A stretch of DNA of 64,000 nt from Paenibacillus sp. LHD-38 (GCF_031157315.1 NZ_JAVIFU010000030.1:1-64000), one strand, 5' to 3'; shown: positions 49,813 to 59,753, counted from the stretch's first letter. A program made the numbers and translations. Notes: generated by a model from the sequence alone, not told the origin.

Positions 49813-50478
49813 TTATGAAACTGTTTTTTTCCAATCGGCAGCAAATTTCTCCATCCCTTGATCCGTTAGAGGATGTTTGGAGATTTGTTCGATAACCGAG
49901 AACGGAATCGTTGCAATATGCGCACCAGCCATTGCTACGCGAGTCACGTGATCCGGGTGACGGACGGACGCAGCGATAATTTGCGCGTCCAGGTTATGCG
50001 TGCGGAATAATTCAGCGATTTTTGACACTAATAGGACGCCGTCTTCCGAAATATCATCCAAGCGGCCCAAGAATGGAGAAACATAGGTAGCTCCTGCGCG
50101 AGCTGCCAAGAGAGCTTGGTTCACCGTGAAAATCAACGTTACATTCGTTTTCACGCCTTTTTTAGTCAAGTAACGGCAAGCTTCCAAACCAGCCAACGTC
50201 ATCGGGAGTTTGATGGTGATGTTTTTGTCACTATTATTGATTTTGATCAGTTCATTCGCTTGCGCAATCATTTCTTCGGCTGTAATCGCATCAGGCGTTA
50301 CTTCGGCAGAAACAGATTCAACTTCTGGCACTTCCCGCAAAATCTCAGCAATTCGGTCTTCGAACTTTACGCCTTCTTTGGCAACCAAAGATGGATTCGT
50401 CGTTACGCCGGACAAAACTCCAATTTTATATGCTTTTTTGATATCTACCAGATTTGCAGTATCGATAAAAAATTTCAT
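49813..50478 (-). CDS. tal: Transaldolase (TalC/FSA-type)
   Basis: A 221-aa small transaldolase that moves a dihydroxyacetone unit between sedoheptulose-7-phosphate and glyceraldehyde-3-phosphate. It starts MKFFIDTANLVDIKKAYKIG, has GVTTNPSLVAKEG, the Schiff-base Lys in NITIKLPMT (near residue 87), and FIAPF-like YVSPFLGRLDDI. The C-terminal GAHIATIPFSVIEQISKHPL is typical. It follows transketolase by 37 bases in one operon and would process pentose phosphates coming from 6-phosphogluconate. Fructose-6-phosphate aldolase activity is a possible alternative in this subfamily. Confidence 0.95.
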   Translation of the reverse strand: MKFFIDTANLVDIKKAYKIGVLSGVTTNPSLVAKEGVKFEDRIAEILREVPEVESVSAEVTPDAITAEEMIAQANELIKINNSDKNITIKLPMTLAGLEACRYLTKKGVKTNVTLIFTVNQALLAARAGATYVSPFLGRLDDISEDGVLLVSKIAELFRTHNLDAQIIAASVRHPDHVTRVAMAGAHIATIPFSVIEQISKHPLTDQGMEKFAADWKKTVS

Positions 50479-50515
50479 AGTTAACTACCTCCGTTTTTTT
50501 ATTGTTAGTTTATAT

Positions 50516-52510
50516 TTATTTCAGTAAATCTTTTGTCAAACGGACTACGTTTTCTAAGGAGAAACCAAAGTATTCCAAAACTTCGTTACCTGGGCCCGAA
50601 GCGCCGAAAGTATCAATCGATAACACTTTTCCGCCATGCCCCGTATAACGTTCCCAGCCTAACGAAATGCCGGCTTCAATCGCTATACGCTTCGTAACGG
50701 ATGCAGGAAGAATGCTCTCTTTGTAATCAGCAGATTGACGGTCGAACAATTCTCTGCTCGGCATGGCAACTACACGTACAGAGATATTATCCCGCTCCAG
50801 CTCCGCTTTAGCATTCACGGCAAGCGATACCTCGGATCCGGTTGCGATCAGAATAACATCCGGCTGATTGTTCGTTTCCGTTAGGATATAAGCTCCTTTA
50901 GCTACGTCTTCCGTATTGGCCTTGGTTGATTCATATACCGGAAGATTTTGTCTGCTCAGCACCAGTGCTACCGGACCATCATTTTGCTGCAAGGCATACG
51001 CCCATGCGCTTGACGTCTCGTTCGCATCACTTGGTCTGATAACCGTAAGTCCAGGAATCGTGCGCAATGCAGCCAGATGCTCTACAGGTTCATGCGTAGG
51101 TCCATCTTCCCCGACGGCAATCGAATCGTGGGTGAATACGTAAGTTAAAGGCAGCTTCTGCAGCGCAGCCAAACGAATTGACGGACGCAAATAATCACTG
51201 AATACGAAGAAGGTGCTTACGAAAGGTTTTACGCCGCCATGCAGCGCCATTCCGTTGCCAGCTGCCCCCATCGCGTGCTCGCGAACGCCAAAGTAAATGT
51301 TGCGGCCTGAATAAGAATCTACGGCGAATGATTGCTCTCCCGTAATGTCTGTCATCGTCGAATGCGATAAGTCCGCGCTGCCGCCAAAAATGGAAGGAAC
51401 AGTTTTCACGTAATGATTGATAGCTGCTCCACTCGCTACGCGGGTCGAAATGGTTTTGGACGCGTCAAACGTAAGAATGTCTGCGGCATCCAACAACACT
51501 GAACCGTTGATAGCTTGCTCAAGCTCCTTGCCTTGCAAAGGATACTGCGCTTTATAAGAAGCGAACAAATGGTTCCATTCTTCTTCCTTAGCCGCGCCTT
51601 TTTGTTTAAGCTGCTCATAATGAGCTTTGACTTCTTCCGGCACGGTGAACTCATTCTCATATTCCCAGCCGTAAGCTTCCTTAGTTGCCTTCGCTTCTTC
51701 TTTGCCCAGCGGATTGCCGTGCGCTTTGTTCGTTCCCGCTACCTTGCTGCCATAACCGATAATCGTCCGAATTTCGATAAGCGTTGGCTGCGAATCATTT
51801 TTCTTCGCGGCTTCGATCGCTTCGGAAATACGCGTTACGTCATTTCCGTCCTCAACCCGTATATATTCCCAGTTAGCCGATTCCGTTCTTTTTTTCATAT
51901 TCTCGCCGAAGGAAAGGCTAAGCTCTCCATCCAATGAGATGTCGTTGGAATCATACAATACGACTAATTTGCCAAGCTTCATATGTCCAGCCATGGACAT
52001 CGCCTCGTAAGAGATCCCTTCCATTAAACAACCGTCTCCGACAAGCGCATAGGTGTAATGATCGATAACCGGCAAACCGTTTTGATTGAATTTCGATGCC
52101 AGATGGGCTTCAGCCATCGCCATCCCGACAGCCATGGCAACACCTTGTCCTAAAGGACCTGTTGTTGCATCAACGCCATCAGTATGCCCAAATTCGGGAT
52201 GTCCAGGCGTTTTGCTGTTCAGCTTGCGAAATTGCTTTAAATCCTCGAGCGATACCCGATATCCGGATAAATGCAAAAGGCTGTACAACAAAGCCGAGCC
52301 GTGACCCGCAGATAAAACAAAGCGGTCGCGGTTAAACCATTTGGCATGGCCGGGATTGTGATTTAAAATTTTGGACCAAAGGGCGTAAGCCATCGGCGCT
52401 GCTCCCATTGGCAGCCCAGGATGACCGGAGTTGGCGCTGTTTATAGCATCGATGGACAAGGTTCGGATCGTATCGATTGCTAATTGATCAATTGTTTTTG
52501 TAATAGGCAT
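50516..52510 (-). CDS. tkt: Transketolase
   Basis: A 664-aa thiamine-diphosphate enzyme of full length. It shows the N-terminal SANSGHPGLPMGAAPMAYAL, the cofactor motif GDGCLMEGISYEAMSMAGH, the middle pyrimidine-binding HSTMTDI and FFVFSDYLRPSIRLAAL region, and THDSIAVGEDGPTHEPVEHL. It transfers two-carbon units between pentose phosphates. It is first in the operon with transaldolase and divergent from a LysR gene. The start follows AAGGAG by 8 bases. Confidence 0.97.
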   Translation of the reverse strand: MPITKTIDQLAIDTIRTLSIDAINSANSGHPGLPMGAAPMAYALWSKILNHNPGHAKWFNRDRFVLSAGHGSALLYSLLHLSGYRVSLEDLKQFRKLNSKTPGHPEFGHTDGVDATTGPLGQGVAMAVGMAMAEAHLASKFNQNGLPVIDHYTYALVGDGCLMEGISYEAMSMAGHMKLGKLVVLYDSNDISLDGELSLSFGENMKKRTESANWEYIRVEDGNDVTRISEAIEAAKKNDSQPTLIEIRTIIGYGSKVAGTNKAHGNPLGKEEAKATKEAYGWEYENEFTVPEEVKAHYEQLKQKGAAKEEEWNHLFASYKAQYPLQGKELEQAINGSVLLDAADILTFDASKTISTRVASGAAINHYVKTVPSIFGGSADLSHSTMTDITGEQSFAVDSYSGRNIYFGVREHAMGAAGNGMALHGGVKPFVSTFFVFSDYLRPSIRLAALQKLPLTYVFTHDSIAVGEDGPTHEPVEHLAALRTIPGLTVIRPSDANETSSAWAYALQQNDGPVALVLSRQNLPVYESTKANTEDVAKGAYILTETNNQPDVILIATGSEVSLAVNAKAELERDNISVRVVAMPSRELFDRQSADYKESILPASVTKRIAIEAGISLGWERYTGHGGKVLSIDTFGASGPGNEVLEYFGFSLENVVRLTKDLLK

Positions 52511-52628
52511 AATATTCTCCTTCTTCCTCTCTCCGTTAGATCTGGTTTCTATTTCGTCTTTCCACTATAATACGATTATCGACCATACAAGTAATTAATA
52601 TATTTCACAGGAGCTATAGACCATATCT

Positions 52629-53507
52629 ATGAACAACAATTACGAATTGTACAAGGTTTTTTATTGGGCTGCGAAAACAGGAAGTTTAACAAAGGCGGCT
52701 AAAGCCTTGTACCTCACTCAGCCCAGCGTCAGCCACGCCATCAAGCAGCTGGAGGACAGCTTTGGCATCACTTTGTTTTATCGGAATTCAAAAGGCGTTA
52801 CACTTACGCAAGAGGGTACCATGCTGTATTCCTATATTGAGCAGTCTCAAATCTTAATATCACTAGCCGAAGAGAAAATGGCTGCGCTCAAAAACCTCGA
52901 CAGCGGTGAGCTTCGCATAGGCGGAAGCGATTCGCTGTTCAAGCATTATTTGCTGCCGTACTTGGAAGACTTTCACCGTCATCATTCTGGCGTCAAGCTT
53001 CACTTGAATCACGGAACTACTCCGGAAATCATTACTTTCTTAAAAGAGGGAAGAATTGATTTGGGCGTCGTACGTATGCCTATCGTTGATTCACAGCTTG
53101 AAGTGACGGAGAGTATAAAGCTGCAAGATTGCTTCGTAGCCGGGGCCCGTTACGACGAGCTTAAGGACGTGGTTCTATCGCTTGAAACGCTGCTCCAGTA
53201 TCCTGTCATCCTATTCTCGCGCAATAGCCGGGCACGAATGGCCATTACGGAATTATTTCAAAAGTACGGCTATACGCTCAAACCTGAGATCGAGGTCGGA
53301 AGCGTGGATCTTCTTATCGAGTTTGCCCGGAAAGGACTTGGAATTTCTTACGTGACCAGAGAATTTGTTTCGAATGAGCTCGAAGAGGGATCTCTCTTCG
53401 AAATTCAATTAGATGTGCAGCTGCCGCCTACGCATGTGGGTATCATGATTATGCGAAACATGCCTCTTTCCAGTGCGGCCAGCAGATTCATTGAGCTGGT
53501 TCGATAA
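52629..53507 (+). CDS. LysR-family transcriptional regulator
   Basis: A 292-aa regulator. The winged helix-turn-helix occupies residues 1-60 (LYKVFYWAAKTGSLTKAAKA, LTQPSVSHAIKQLEDSFG) and the co-inducer domain about 90-292 (GELRIGGSDSLFKHYLLPYL, GRIDLGVVRMP, GLGISYVTREFV). Its start lies 118 bases from the transketolase start in the opposite direction, the usual layout for a LysR protein controlling its neighbour. Confidence 0.93.
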   Translation: MNNNYELYKVFYWAAKTGSLTKAAKALYLTQPSVSHAIKQLEDSFGITLFYRNSKGVTLTQEGTMLYSYIEQSQILISLAEEKMAALKNLDSGELRIGGSDSLFKHYLLPYLEDFHRHHSGVKLHLNHGTTPEIITFLKEGRIDLGVVRMPIVDSQLEVTESIKLQDCFVAGARYDELKDVVLSLETLLQYPVILFSRNSRARMAITELFQKYGYTLKPEIEVGSVDLLIEFARKGLGISYVTREFVSNELEEGSLFEIQLDVQLPPTHVGIMIMRNMPLSSAASRFIELVR

Positions 53508-53516
53508 ACGCGACAA

Positions 53517-53545
53517 ACAGGATCCCCAAAAAAAGAGGATCCTGT
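53517..53545 (+). terminator. Hairpin after the LysR gene
   Basis: ACAGGATCC (53517-53525) pairs with GGATCCTGT (53537-53545). It lies 10 bases after the stop. The T-run is lacking, so termination strength is uncertain. Confidence 0.5.
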
Positions 53546-53642
53546 CCATGGACATGACCAGTTGTTCTATTTTTAAAAGGGAATCTATACCTATTTAAAG
53601 AATTACTCTGGTGCAAGACTACATTTTGATGGGGGAATAGCA

Positions 53643-54020
53643 CTGGGATTTCTTGACGGACTGATGGGCAATGCTTCCGAACTGAAGATGGAGGATGTAC
53701 ACAAAGAATTCAAGCATTTGCTGGGGAGCACAGAAAGATTCGAGAAAGCGTACAAATTAATTAGGGATTTGTTTATTTTTACCGATAAACGGCTTATCCT
53801 CGTAGACAAGCAAGGGATTACGGGAAAAAAAGTTGAAATCCACTCTTATCCCTATAAAAGCATCACGCATTTCAGCATTGAGACAGCAGGAACGTTCGAT
53901 ATGGATGCGGAACTGAAAATCTGGATTTCCGGGACGGCAGCTCCTGTTGAGAAAAAATTCAATAAAAGCCTCAATATTTATGAGCTTCAGAGCGTGCTTG
54001 CCGATTACGTGATGAAATAA
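53643..54020 (+). CDS. Bacterial PH-domain protein (YvbH-like), possible CTG start
   Basis: A 125-aa cytoplasmic protein of the bacterial PH-domain family (PF08000): VDKQGITGKKVEIHSYPYKS then IWISGTAAPVEKKF, with RLILVD in the core. Family members generally begin MGLFDGLxGNASEV. Here the matching residues GFLDGLMGNASELKMEDV begin right after a CTG at 53643-53645, which has GGGGG seven bases upstream. The first ATG (53664) is seven codons later and has no ribosome binding site. Either CTG is the start codon or an ATG was mutated. The function of the family is unknown. Confidence 0.75.
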   Translation: MGFLDGLMGNASELKMEDVHKEFKHLLGSTERFEKAYKLIRDLFIFTDKRLILVDKQGITGKKVEIHSYPYKSITHFSIETAGTFDMDAELKIWISGTAAPVEKKFNKSLNIYELQSVLADYVMK

Positions 54021-54129
54021 GAAGAGAATTATGATTGGAATAGCCATCTCTATACGGGATGCTATTCTTTTTTTATCCGCCAGGCATCACTTGACATCAG
54101 ATCTTTTCGCTCAAATCCTGTCACATTTA

Positions 54130-54310
54130 GATGGAATTTCTCCCGTTAAGAGAATTTCATTGTGCCGTGTTCTTCAATTAAATGGAATTTCTCCCGTTAA
54201 TGCAAGACTTCTTAAGATAAAGTAGCGAATCAAGAGAAATTAACATGAGGTTTTCCCGTTATATTGAGAAAATATGAATAAAACGAATCATTAACGGGAA
54301 ATTTTCCCTC
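54130..54310. repeat. Cluster of CCCGTTAA-type repeats
   Basis: GATGGAATTTCTCCCGTTAA at about 54131-54150 recurs as AATGGAATTTCTCCCGTTAA at about 54181-54200. Related inverted forms are GGTTTTCCCGTTATA near 54251 and TTAACGGGAAATTTTCCCTC near 54293. The stretch 54021-54402 has no gene. The four motif copies within 180 bases look like a remnant of a dispersed repeat family or regulator binding sites. Confidence 0.5.
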
Positions 54311-54381
54311 TAAATTAAACGCTGCATTCCGAAGAAACCTGTCTCTTTCCTCCAGAAGATGATTCATTTTTCATTTCCCAA

Positions 54382-54472
54382 AGCACCTTGCTTACGATTT
54401 GTTTAATAAAACATAAAACGCACATTATGTCCGACGCATATAGGCGCGTACCGTGATCGTAAGCAAGGTGCT
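54382..54472. repeat. 17-bp perfect inverted repeat at the ABC-2 gene end
   Basis: AGCACCTTGCTTACGAT (54382-54398) has its exact reverse complement at 54456-54472. The right arm is inserted into the permease frame just before what should be the C-terminus (VRAYMRRT, stop at 54425-54427), causing a frameshift. This looks like a template-switch insertion copied from the left arm. Confidence 0.7.
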
Positions 54473-54960
54473 ATCGGTGCAAAAATGGCCACAATGACGG
54501 CAGCTCCGACGAGTGAGATAACTAGATCCCAACCAATGGTTCCCGTGTTGGCAAGTTCACGTACGGCAGTAACGAGATGCGAGATCGGATTGATGTTAAC
54601 AAACCATTGAAGCCAGCCCGGCATAGTATTGACCGGCACGAAGGCGTTGGAAAGAAACGTGAGCGGGAACAGCACAAGCATCGATATCCCTTGTACGCTT
54701 GAAGCCGTACTTGCAATCACGCCGAAGAAGGCAAATATCCAGCTAATCGACCAGGCGCATACAATCACAAGAATTGCAGCAATGGCGACATGATCCAGGC
54801 CTCCATAGGGACGGTAGCCCATTATATATCCCATGGTAAAGGTGAGAACAGTCGCAATGGTATATAAGATCGGTGACCCGGTCGACGTTCGTTACCGGTG
54901 CAGTAATCTTTCCTGCCTCGTACGATACGTTTGACTGAATGCCAAGCACCAAAAAGAGGC
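54403..54960 (-). pseudogene. ABC-2 type permease (DrrB-like), truncated and frameshifted
   Basis: The readable core (54403-54834) is the C-terminal half of a drug-export ABC-2 permease: GYIMGYRPYGGLDHVAIAAI, GISMLVLFPLTFLSNAFVPV, NTMPGWLQWFVNINPISHLV and TAVRELANTGTIGWDL. Upstream in another frame lies GIQSNVSYEAGKITAPVTNV, part of the preceding domain, so at least one frameshift occurs near 54870. The first half of the gene and the ATPase partner are absent. At the end, a 17-base insertion shifts the frame before the normal terminal VRAYMRRT. It is non-functional. Confidence 0.8.
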
Positions 54961-55031
54961 CAGCCTACGTGGCTAACCCCTTATACTATGACGGTGCCTA
55001 GTAAAACAACGATCGAATCCCCAAATCCTTC

Positions 55032-58000
55032 TTAATTGATAAAGCCCAAGCCTTGCAGCATTCGCTTAATTATAACGACTGCTTGCGCTCGAGTTGTCTC
55101 GTATCCTGGAGCAAAATTCCCATCTCCCAATCCATTTACGAGTCCTGCCTGCGCTGCCCAGTCTACCGAGTCCTTCGCCCAATCGCTAATGTCGCCGTAG
55201 TCGCTGAAGGATTGGCTTACCGGGCTAGCCGTTCCATTTTCTTGACCTGCGAACGCAGCAGCCCTTGCGATCATGACTACCATTTCCTCTCGGCTTATTC
55301 GATCCTCAGGCCGGAAAGTCCCGTTTCCGGAGCCTTTCATCAAGCCGGCATGCACTGCCGCTGCAACAGAGCCGGCATACCAGGCGTCTAGCGATACGTC
55401 CAAGAATGCTTCATTCGGCTGTTTCTCACTCAAGCCAAGAGATCTAACCAGCAGGGCAGCGAATTCCGCTCGGCGGATTTCCCGTTCCGGCTCAAACATC
55501 CCCACTGCATTGCCTTGCACGAGAAGCTTGGAGGCCAACAGGCTAATATCCTGCTCTGCCCAATGGCTGCCCGCATCCGGGAATGACTTCGATAATTCAA
55601 TAACCGCGTAAACGCCGTTTCCTTCTGAACGAGGAAGCACTGCTTGTGTAATGCCATTCTCTGTGAAAAACTTTGTTGGCACGAAACGAAGTTCTCCGGT
55701 TTTGGAATCGACAATGACGCCGGTCGCTTTGTTCGGATCCATGCCATACGGCAATTTGATCGTAAGCCGCGTATAGACAGAAGCATCGGACACCGATTGC
55801 TGCTCCCCGTTCACCTCGGCAGACAGGCTGAAACGGATCGGAGCAGCAATAAACTTTGCGCCAAGCGCATTGGCTTGTGACTCCGTTAGCTGCAGCAACT
55901 GCCCGTTAATCGGACTAATCGTCAAAATGGCCGCTGTGCCAGACATAGAGTGAAGCAGTTTTGCAGGCAAATCATAAGCACCATCTTCGGATTGAACCGT
56001 CACGGTAACGCCTTTGGAGCCTGCCGGGAGCGGCAACGGTAATTCTACCTTCACTGCAGCGTTTTGAATGAATGCAGCATTCAGCACGACTTTATTGGTC
56101 TTGTTGCTCACTGCCTCATCCCATGCCTGAGCAAACTTTTTTTCATCCACAACCAACCTAAACGCTTTGGCACCGTCAATGGAGGATTCCTCGAGCACCT
56201 GAAACGCATCTTTTCCTAGACTGACAAACGGTTCTGCGATCTCGTTTCCGTTTCCATTTCCGTTATCATGCTCGGTCGTCGCGGTCACTTTCAATGCCGA
56301 GCTGCCGTTCTGCTCGCCGTCATAGGCGACGACATGGAACTCGTACGCAGTTCCTTTGCTTAATCCTTCAACCTTATACGTATGGATGCCGCCAACCACC
56401 TCAGCAAGAACTTTCCCGTTTATTAGAATGGCGTATTTCGCAACGCCTACATAGTCAAACGCGGCCTGCCAGTTCAAGGTTACGCTGTTTTTGGTCACCT
56501 GGCTTACCGTTAATTGTCCGCCGTCCCATACTGGCGACTTGCGGTCCTGTACAAGAACTTCGACGCCGGTACTATAAGTGGAATAGGTAACACTGGTAAC
56601 TGTCGCTCTTGCCGTTCCCGGCTTCAAGCCTGTAATTAGGCCCGTTTCGCTGACATGAATAATAGGATCGCCGCCTGACCAGCTGACCGATTGATCCGCT
56701 TCCTTCGGTTGAACAGTCGCCAGAATCTGCGCGGAATCACCTGCCTCCAGTGTCAAAATCGGGATGTCGACAGTAATTCCAACGGCCGCAGGCTCCTCCT
56801 CCGATGCCAACTCATAACGAACCGTATACAGACTGACACTGCCGTCCATTGCCGTTACTCTTGCAGATGCGGTGCCTTCAACTTCTTCCGCTTGTATGAT
56901 TACGATTTCTGCCGCAGTGGAGAACGGCTCCGCTGACAAGGTCGGCACATCCGTCATGCCCTCTGGCAGCACAAGCCGGTAATTTTTCGTGCGAGGACTG
57001 AAACCTTCGACCGGAATGCCGTTCACGTTCAAATCTGCCAATGTAGAATTGCTGTCCGGAAGCATGCGTTCATCTTCGGGATTCCAGCCGTCCGTCCCTC
57101 CAAGCACCTCTTCTATTGCATATTGAGCCGCTTCCTCCGGAGTCAATTGAATAGACCAGTTGACGCGCTGAGCAGCATTCGCACCCGTTCCTTGACTGCC
57201 GTACTCGCGGAACCGCGCCGTCTTCTCGTTCTCACTATTGCCCCAATTGTTCCAGCCAGCCGGTTTGATATGATCATCCATGACGGCGTTGATAAAGACG
57301 ACATTGGCATCAGGCCTCCACGGTCTTCCTAAATCAACCTTACCCGTCAAGCCCGGCTCCGCAGTCAGCCTGCTGTTCAGAAATACATACCCAGGCTTGC
57401 CAGGCGCCGTTGAAGCCGCTGTTACGTAGCCTGGTCCTGCGCTGTGCAAAATCGAGTTATTGAATACGGCCGGAGCATTGCCAAAAATGAAATCAACACT
57501 CCCCGCGATATAGCTGTCGGCAAAATAGGATCTGCCTTTATCGGCAAGCAGCGTATCTTGGAAACCAAGCAGCTTCACATTCCGATAAATGCCGCGATCT
57601 CCCTCGGCATATAACGCCACAGCCTGCCCGTCATTGATGCCCGCGCTGTTCTTCACTGTCAGATTCGAAAGGCTGATGTCCGTGCCGGATACCTTCACGG
57701 TATAGCTGTTGCTCGTTCCGAGCTCCTTTCCATCAGGTCCTATTGTGTGAGCTGTGTCTCCGTTTGTGATCACCGTATTTTCACGGCTTTCGCCAATGAT
57801 GCTTACTTGCTTTTTTGACGCCGACACAAATACCTTTTCATGATAGATACCGTCCTTGATCCGGATAACGGCAGGCGTTTCACCATTGTCCGGTGCGGCG
57901 TCAATCGCTGCCTGCACGGTCGCATAATCACCGCTTCCATCCTTAGCTACCGTCATTACTAACGCCGGCATGGCCTTAACCAGCTCGGTGGCAAAGCTCC

Positions 58001-59753
58001 GTCCAGCAGCATTGCGGGAAGCAACCGTATAGTAGTAGACCTCCCCATTGATCAAACCGGAATCCGTATACGAGTTATTTGCGATATCTGACGCAATAAC
58101 GGTGAAGGGTCCATTTTTGCTTGTGCTTCGCAGTACTTCATAAGACTCAGCATGATCCGATGCGGTCCATGTAAGATGAAGTTTAGAGTCGTCGCTCTCC
58201 GCGATCAGATTGCCCGGTATTTCAGGCCCACTTCCTGCATTGAATGAACGGCCGCTCACAACGGCTGATTGGGCGCCCTGCACGCCTGCTCTTACTGCCA
58301 AGACCTTATAATAATATGGCGTGCCTTCGGCTGCCTCGCTGTCCTTGAAGGAAGCCGCGGCAATATCATCTGCAATAATTTCGAACGGTCCGTCAGCCTT
58401 TGCTGCACGCTTCACGATGTAGCTGTCTGCACCGACATCCGTCCAGCTTAAGTCGATATACCCCGTTCCTTCATGCAATACGGCTTTAGGAGTTCCCGGA
58501 GGCGCATACGCCGTCGCGGAAATCGGCTCCGAATTCGGGCCCTCGCCGCCTACGCTTTTGGCAGAGACGACATAATAGAAGGATTCATCATTCGGAACGC
58601 TGCCAAGGCGGTAAGACGTATCCGTTATTTTGGACATGATGGTTTCGAATGGACCGGAGGCGCTGCTTGAACGCTTCAATTCATAGGATACCGCATTCGG
58701 AACGGCATTCCATTCCAGCTCCAGCTGCGCGTTCCGGGCAGTTGCCCGGAGTCCGGCTGGCGCATCCGGTTTGGCAGCTGATTCGTTTGGCTTTGCTTGC
58801 GCTTGATTGGAATAGCCGGACTCACCGGTCGGACTATTCGCCGTAATGACATAATAATAAGTTTTATCATTGTCTACGGAGACATCTACAAACCTGTTAG
58901 CCGGGATGAGAACCGGATTTGGCTGTTCCTCCGTGGCAGGTATAAGCGTATATGGACCTCCATCGGACTCGCTTCTGAACACATTGTAGGATAATGCGCC
59001 CGGCGTCTCCGGCCATTCAAGCTGAACCGCTCCGTTTCCAGGCATAGCGTTCAATCCTTTGGGTGATGCGATCGGTTCCACGTATACTTTCAGATTGTCG
59101 ATATAGTAAGTACCCGTGCCGCCTCCGGCCGTCGCGGAATAGATGCGGCCAACGCCCATCTTTTTGAAATTGTCCTTGTCCTTATAATCATCAAAGGTGC
59201 CGATCTCTTTCCCGTTCAAGTAAATCGTCACATTGCCTGCCGCCACATCGAGAACCAGTTTTATATTTTGCCATTTGTCTTTATATTGGGCAAACTTCTC
59301 ATCCGACAAAGCGTAAAAGCTTGATGAGCCGTTGTCGTAAACGATCGTTGTCGCTGACTTGTTCGCATTCTCCGGGGCCGTAGGCTTCCGAATCCCGATC
59401 GAGAATGCCCGTTTGCTGTCATCATAGCTTTTGACTTGAAAAAGCACGGCATTGCCGCTTTCCTCTGTCAGCATAAAGTCGGCATCGATAATCACGGTTC
59501 CTTTCTGTGATTCGAATTGCCGGAAGAACGATACGCTTTGGGCATTTTCCGTTGCATTGCCTTGGTCGGTAATATACAACGCCTTAGCGGATGTATTGCC
59601 GCTGCCGCTATTCGGTACGGGAGCCACTTCAACCTTCTCTAGCCCGCCATTCCCCGGGAAGCTCGCTTTGTAAGCTGCCGGAACGTTTGCCAGTCCATCC
59701 TCCTCGAAGTGATCGTCTACATAATAAATATTTTCAGGATCGCCTGTAGGCAC
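55032..59753 (-). CDS. Multidomain pectinesterase with SLH anchor, no signal peptide of its own
   Basis: A 1573-aa product. In order: a concanavalin-like module (about 10-230), four Fn3 domains (about 233-598), a pectinesterase (CE8) at about 600-890 with LLGFQDTLLADKGRSYF, GSVDFIFG and LGRPWRPDANVVF, a cadherin-like sandwich (LADLNVNGIPVEGFSPRTKN), a BIG2 domain, another Fn3, a beta module shared with the protein at 32063, and three SLH domains. It would demethylate pectin at the cell surface. The GTG start has AGGAGG 8 bases upstream but gives no signal peptide. The frame is continuous with the pectate lyase gene upstream apart from one TAA, so it was almost certainly once the C-terminal half of a single exported protein. 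Confidence 0.9.
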   Translation of the reverse strand: MPTGDPENIYYVDDHFEEDGLANVPAAYKASFPGNGGLEKVEVAPVPNSGSGNTSAKALYITDQGNATENAQSVSFFRQFESQKGTVIIDADFMLTEESGNAVLFQVKSYDDSKRAFSIGIRKPTAPENANKSATTIVYDNGSSSFYALSDEKFAQYKDKWQNIKLVLDVAAGNVTIYLNGKEIGTFDDYKDKDNFKKMGVGRIYSATAGGGTGTYYIDNLKVYVEPIASPKGLNAMPGNGAVQLEWPETPGALSYNVFRSESDGGPYTLIPATEEQPNPVLIPANRFVDVSVDNDKTYYYVITANSPTGESGYSNQAQAKPNESAAKPDAPAGLRATARNAQLELEWNAVPNAVSYELKRSSSASGPFETIMSKITDTSYRLGSVPNDESFYYVVSAKSVGGEGPNSEPISATAYAPPGTPKAVLHEGTGYIDLSWTDVGADSYIVKRAAKADGPFEIIADDIAAASFKDSEAAEGTPYYYKVLAVRAGVQGAQSAVVSGRSFNAGSGPEIPGNLIAESDDSKLHLTWTASDHAESYEVLRSTSKNGPFTVIASDIANNSYTDSGLINGEVYYYTVASRNAAGRSFATELVKAMPALVMTVAKDGSGDYATVQAAIDAAPDNGETPAVIRIKDGIYHEKVFVSASKKQVSIIGESRENTVITNGDTAHTIGPDGKELGTSNSYTVKVSGTDISLSNLTVKNSAGINDGQAVALYAEGDRGIYRNVKLLGFQDTLLADKGRSYFADSYIAGSVDFIFGNAPAVFNNSILHSAGPGYVTAASTAPGKPGYVFLNSRLTAEPGLTGKVDLGRPWRPDANVVFINAVMDDHIKPAGWNNWGNSENEKTARFREYGSQGTGANAAQRVNWSIQLTPEEAAQYAIEEVLGGTDGWNPEDERMLPDSNSTLADLNVNGIPVEGFSPRTKNYRLVLPEGMTDVPTLSAEPFSTAAEIVIIQAEEVEGTASARVTAMDGSVSLYTVRYELASEEEPAAVGITVDIPILTLEAGDSAQILATVQPKEADQSVSWSGGDPIIHVSETGLITGLKPGTARATVTSVTYSTYSTGVEVLVQDRKSPVWDGGQLTVSQVTKNSVTLNWQAAFDYVGVAKYAILINGKVLAEVVGGIHTYKVEGLSKGTAYEFHVVAYDGEQNGSSALKVTATTEHDNGNGNGNEIAEPFVSLGKDAFQVLEESSIDGAKAFRLVVDEKKFAQAWDEAVSNKTNKVVLNAAFIQNAAVKVELPLPLPAGSKGVTVTVQSEDGAYDLPAKLLHSMSGTAAILTISPINGQLLQLTESQANALGAKFIAAPIRFSLSAEVNGEQQSVSDASVYTRLTIKLPYGMDPNKATGVIVDSKTGELRFVPTKFFTENGITQAVLPRSEGNGVYAVIELSKSFPDAGSHWAEQDISLLASKLLVQGNAVGMFEPEREIRRAEFAALLVRSLGLSEKQPNEAFLDVSLDAWYAGSVAAAVHAGLMKGSGNGTFRPEDRISREEMVVMIARAAAFAGQENGTASPVSQSFSDYGDISDWAKDSVDWAAQAGLVNGLGDGNFAPGYETTRAQAVVIIKRMLQGLGFIN

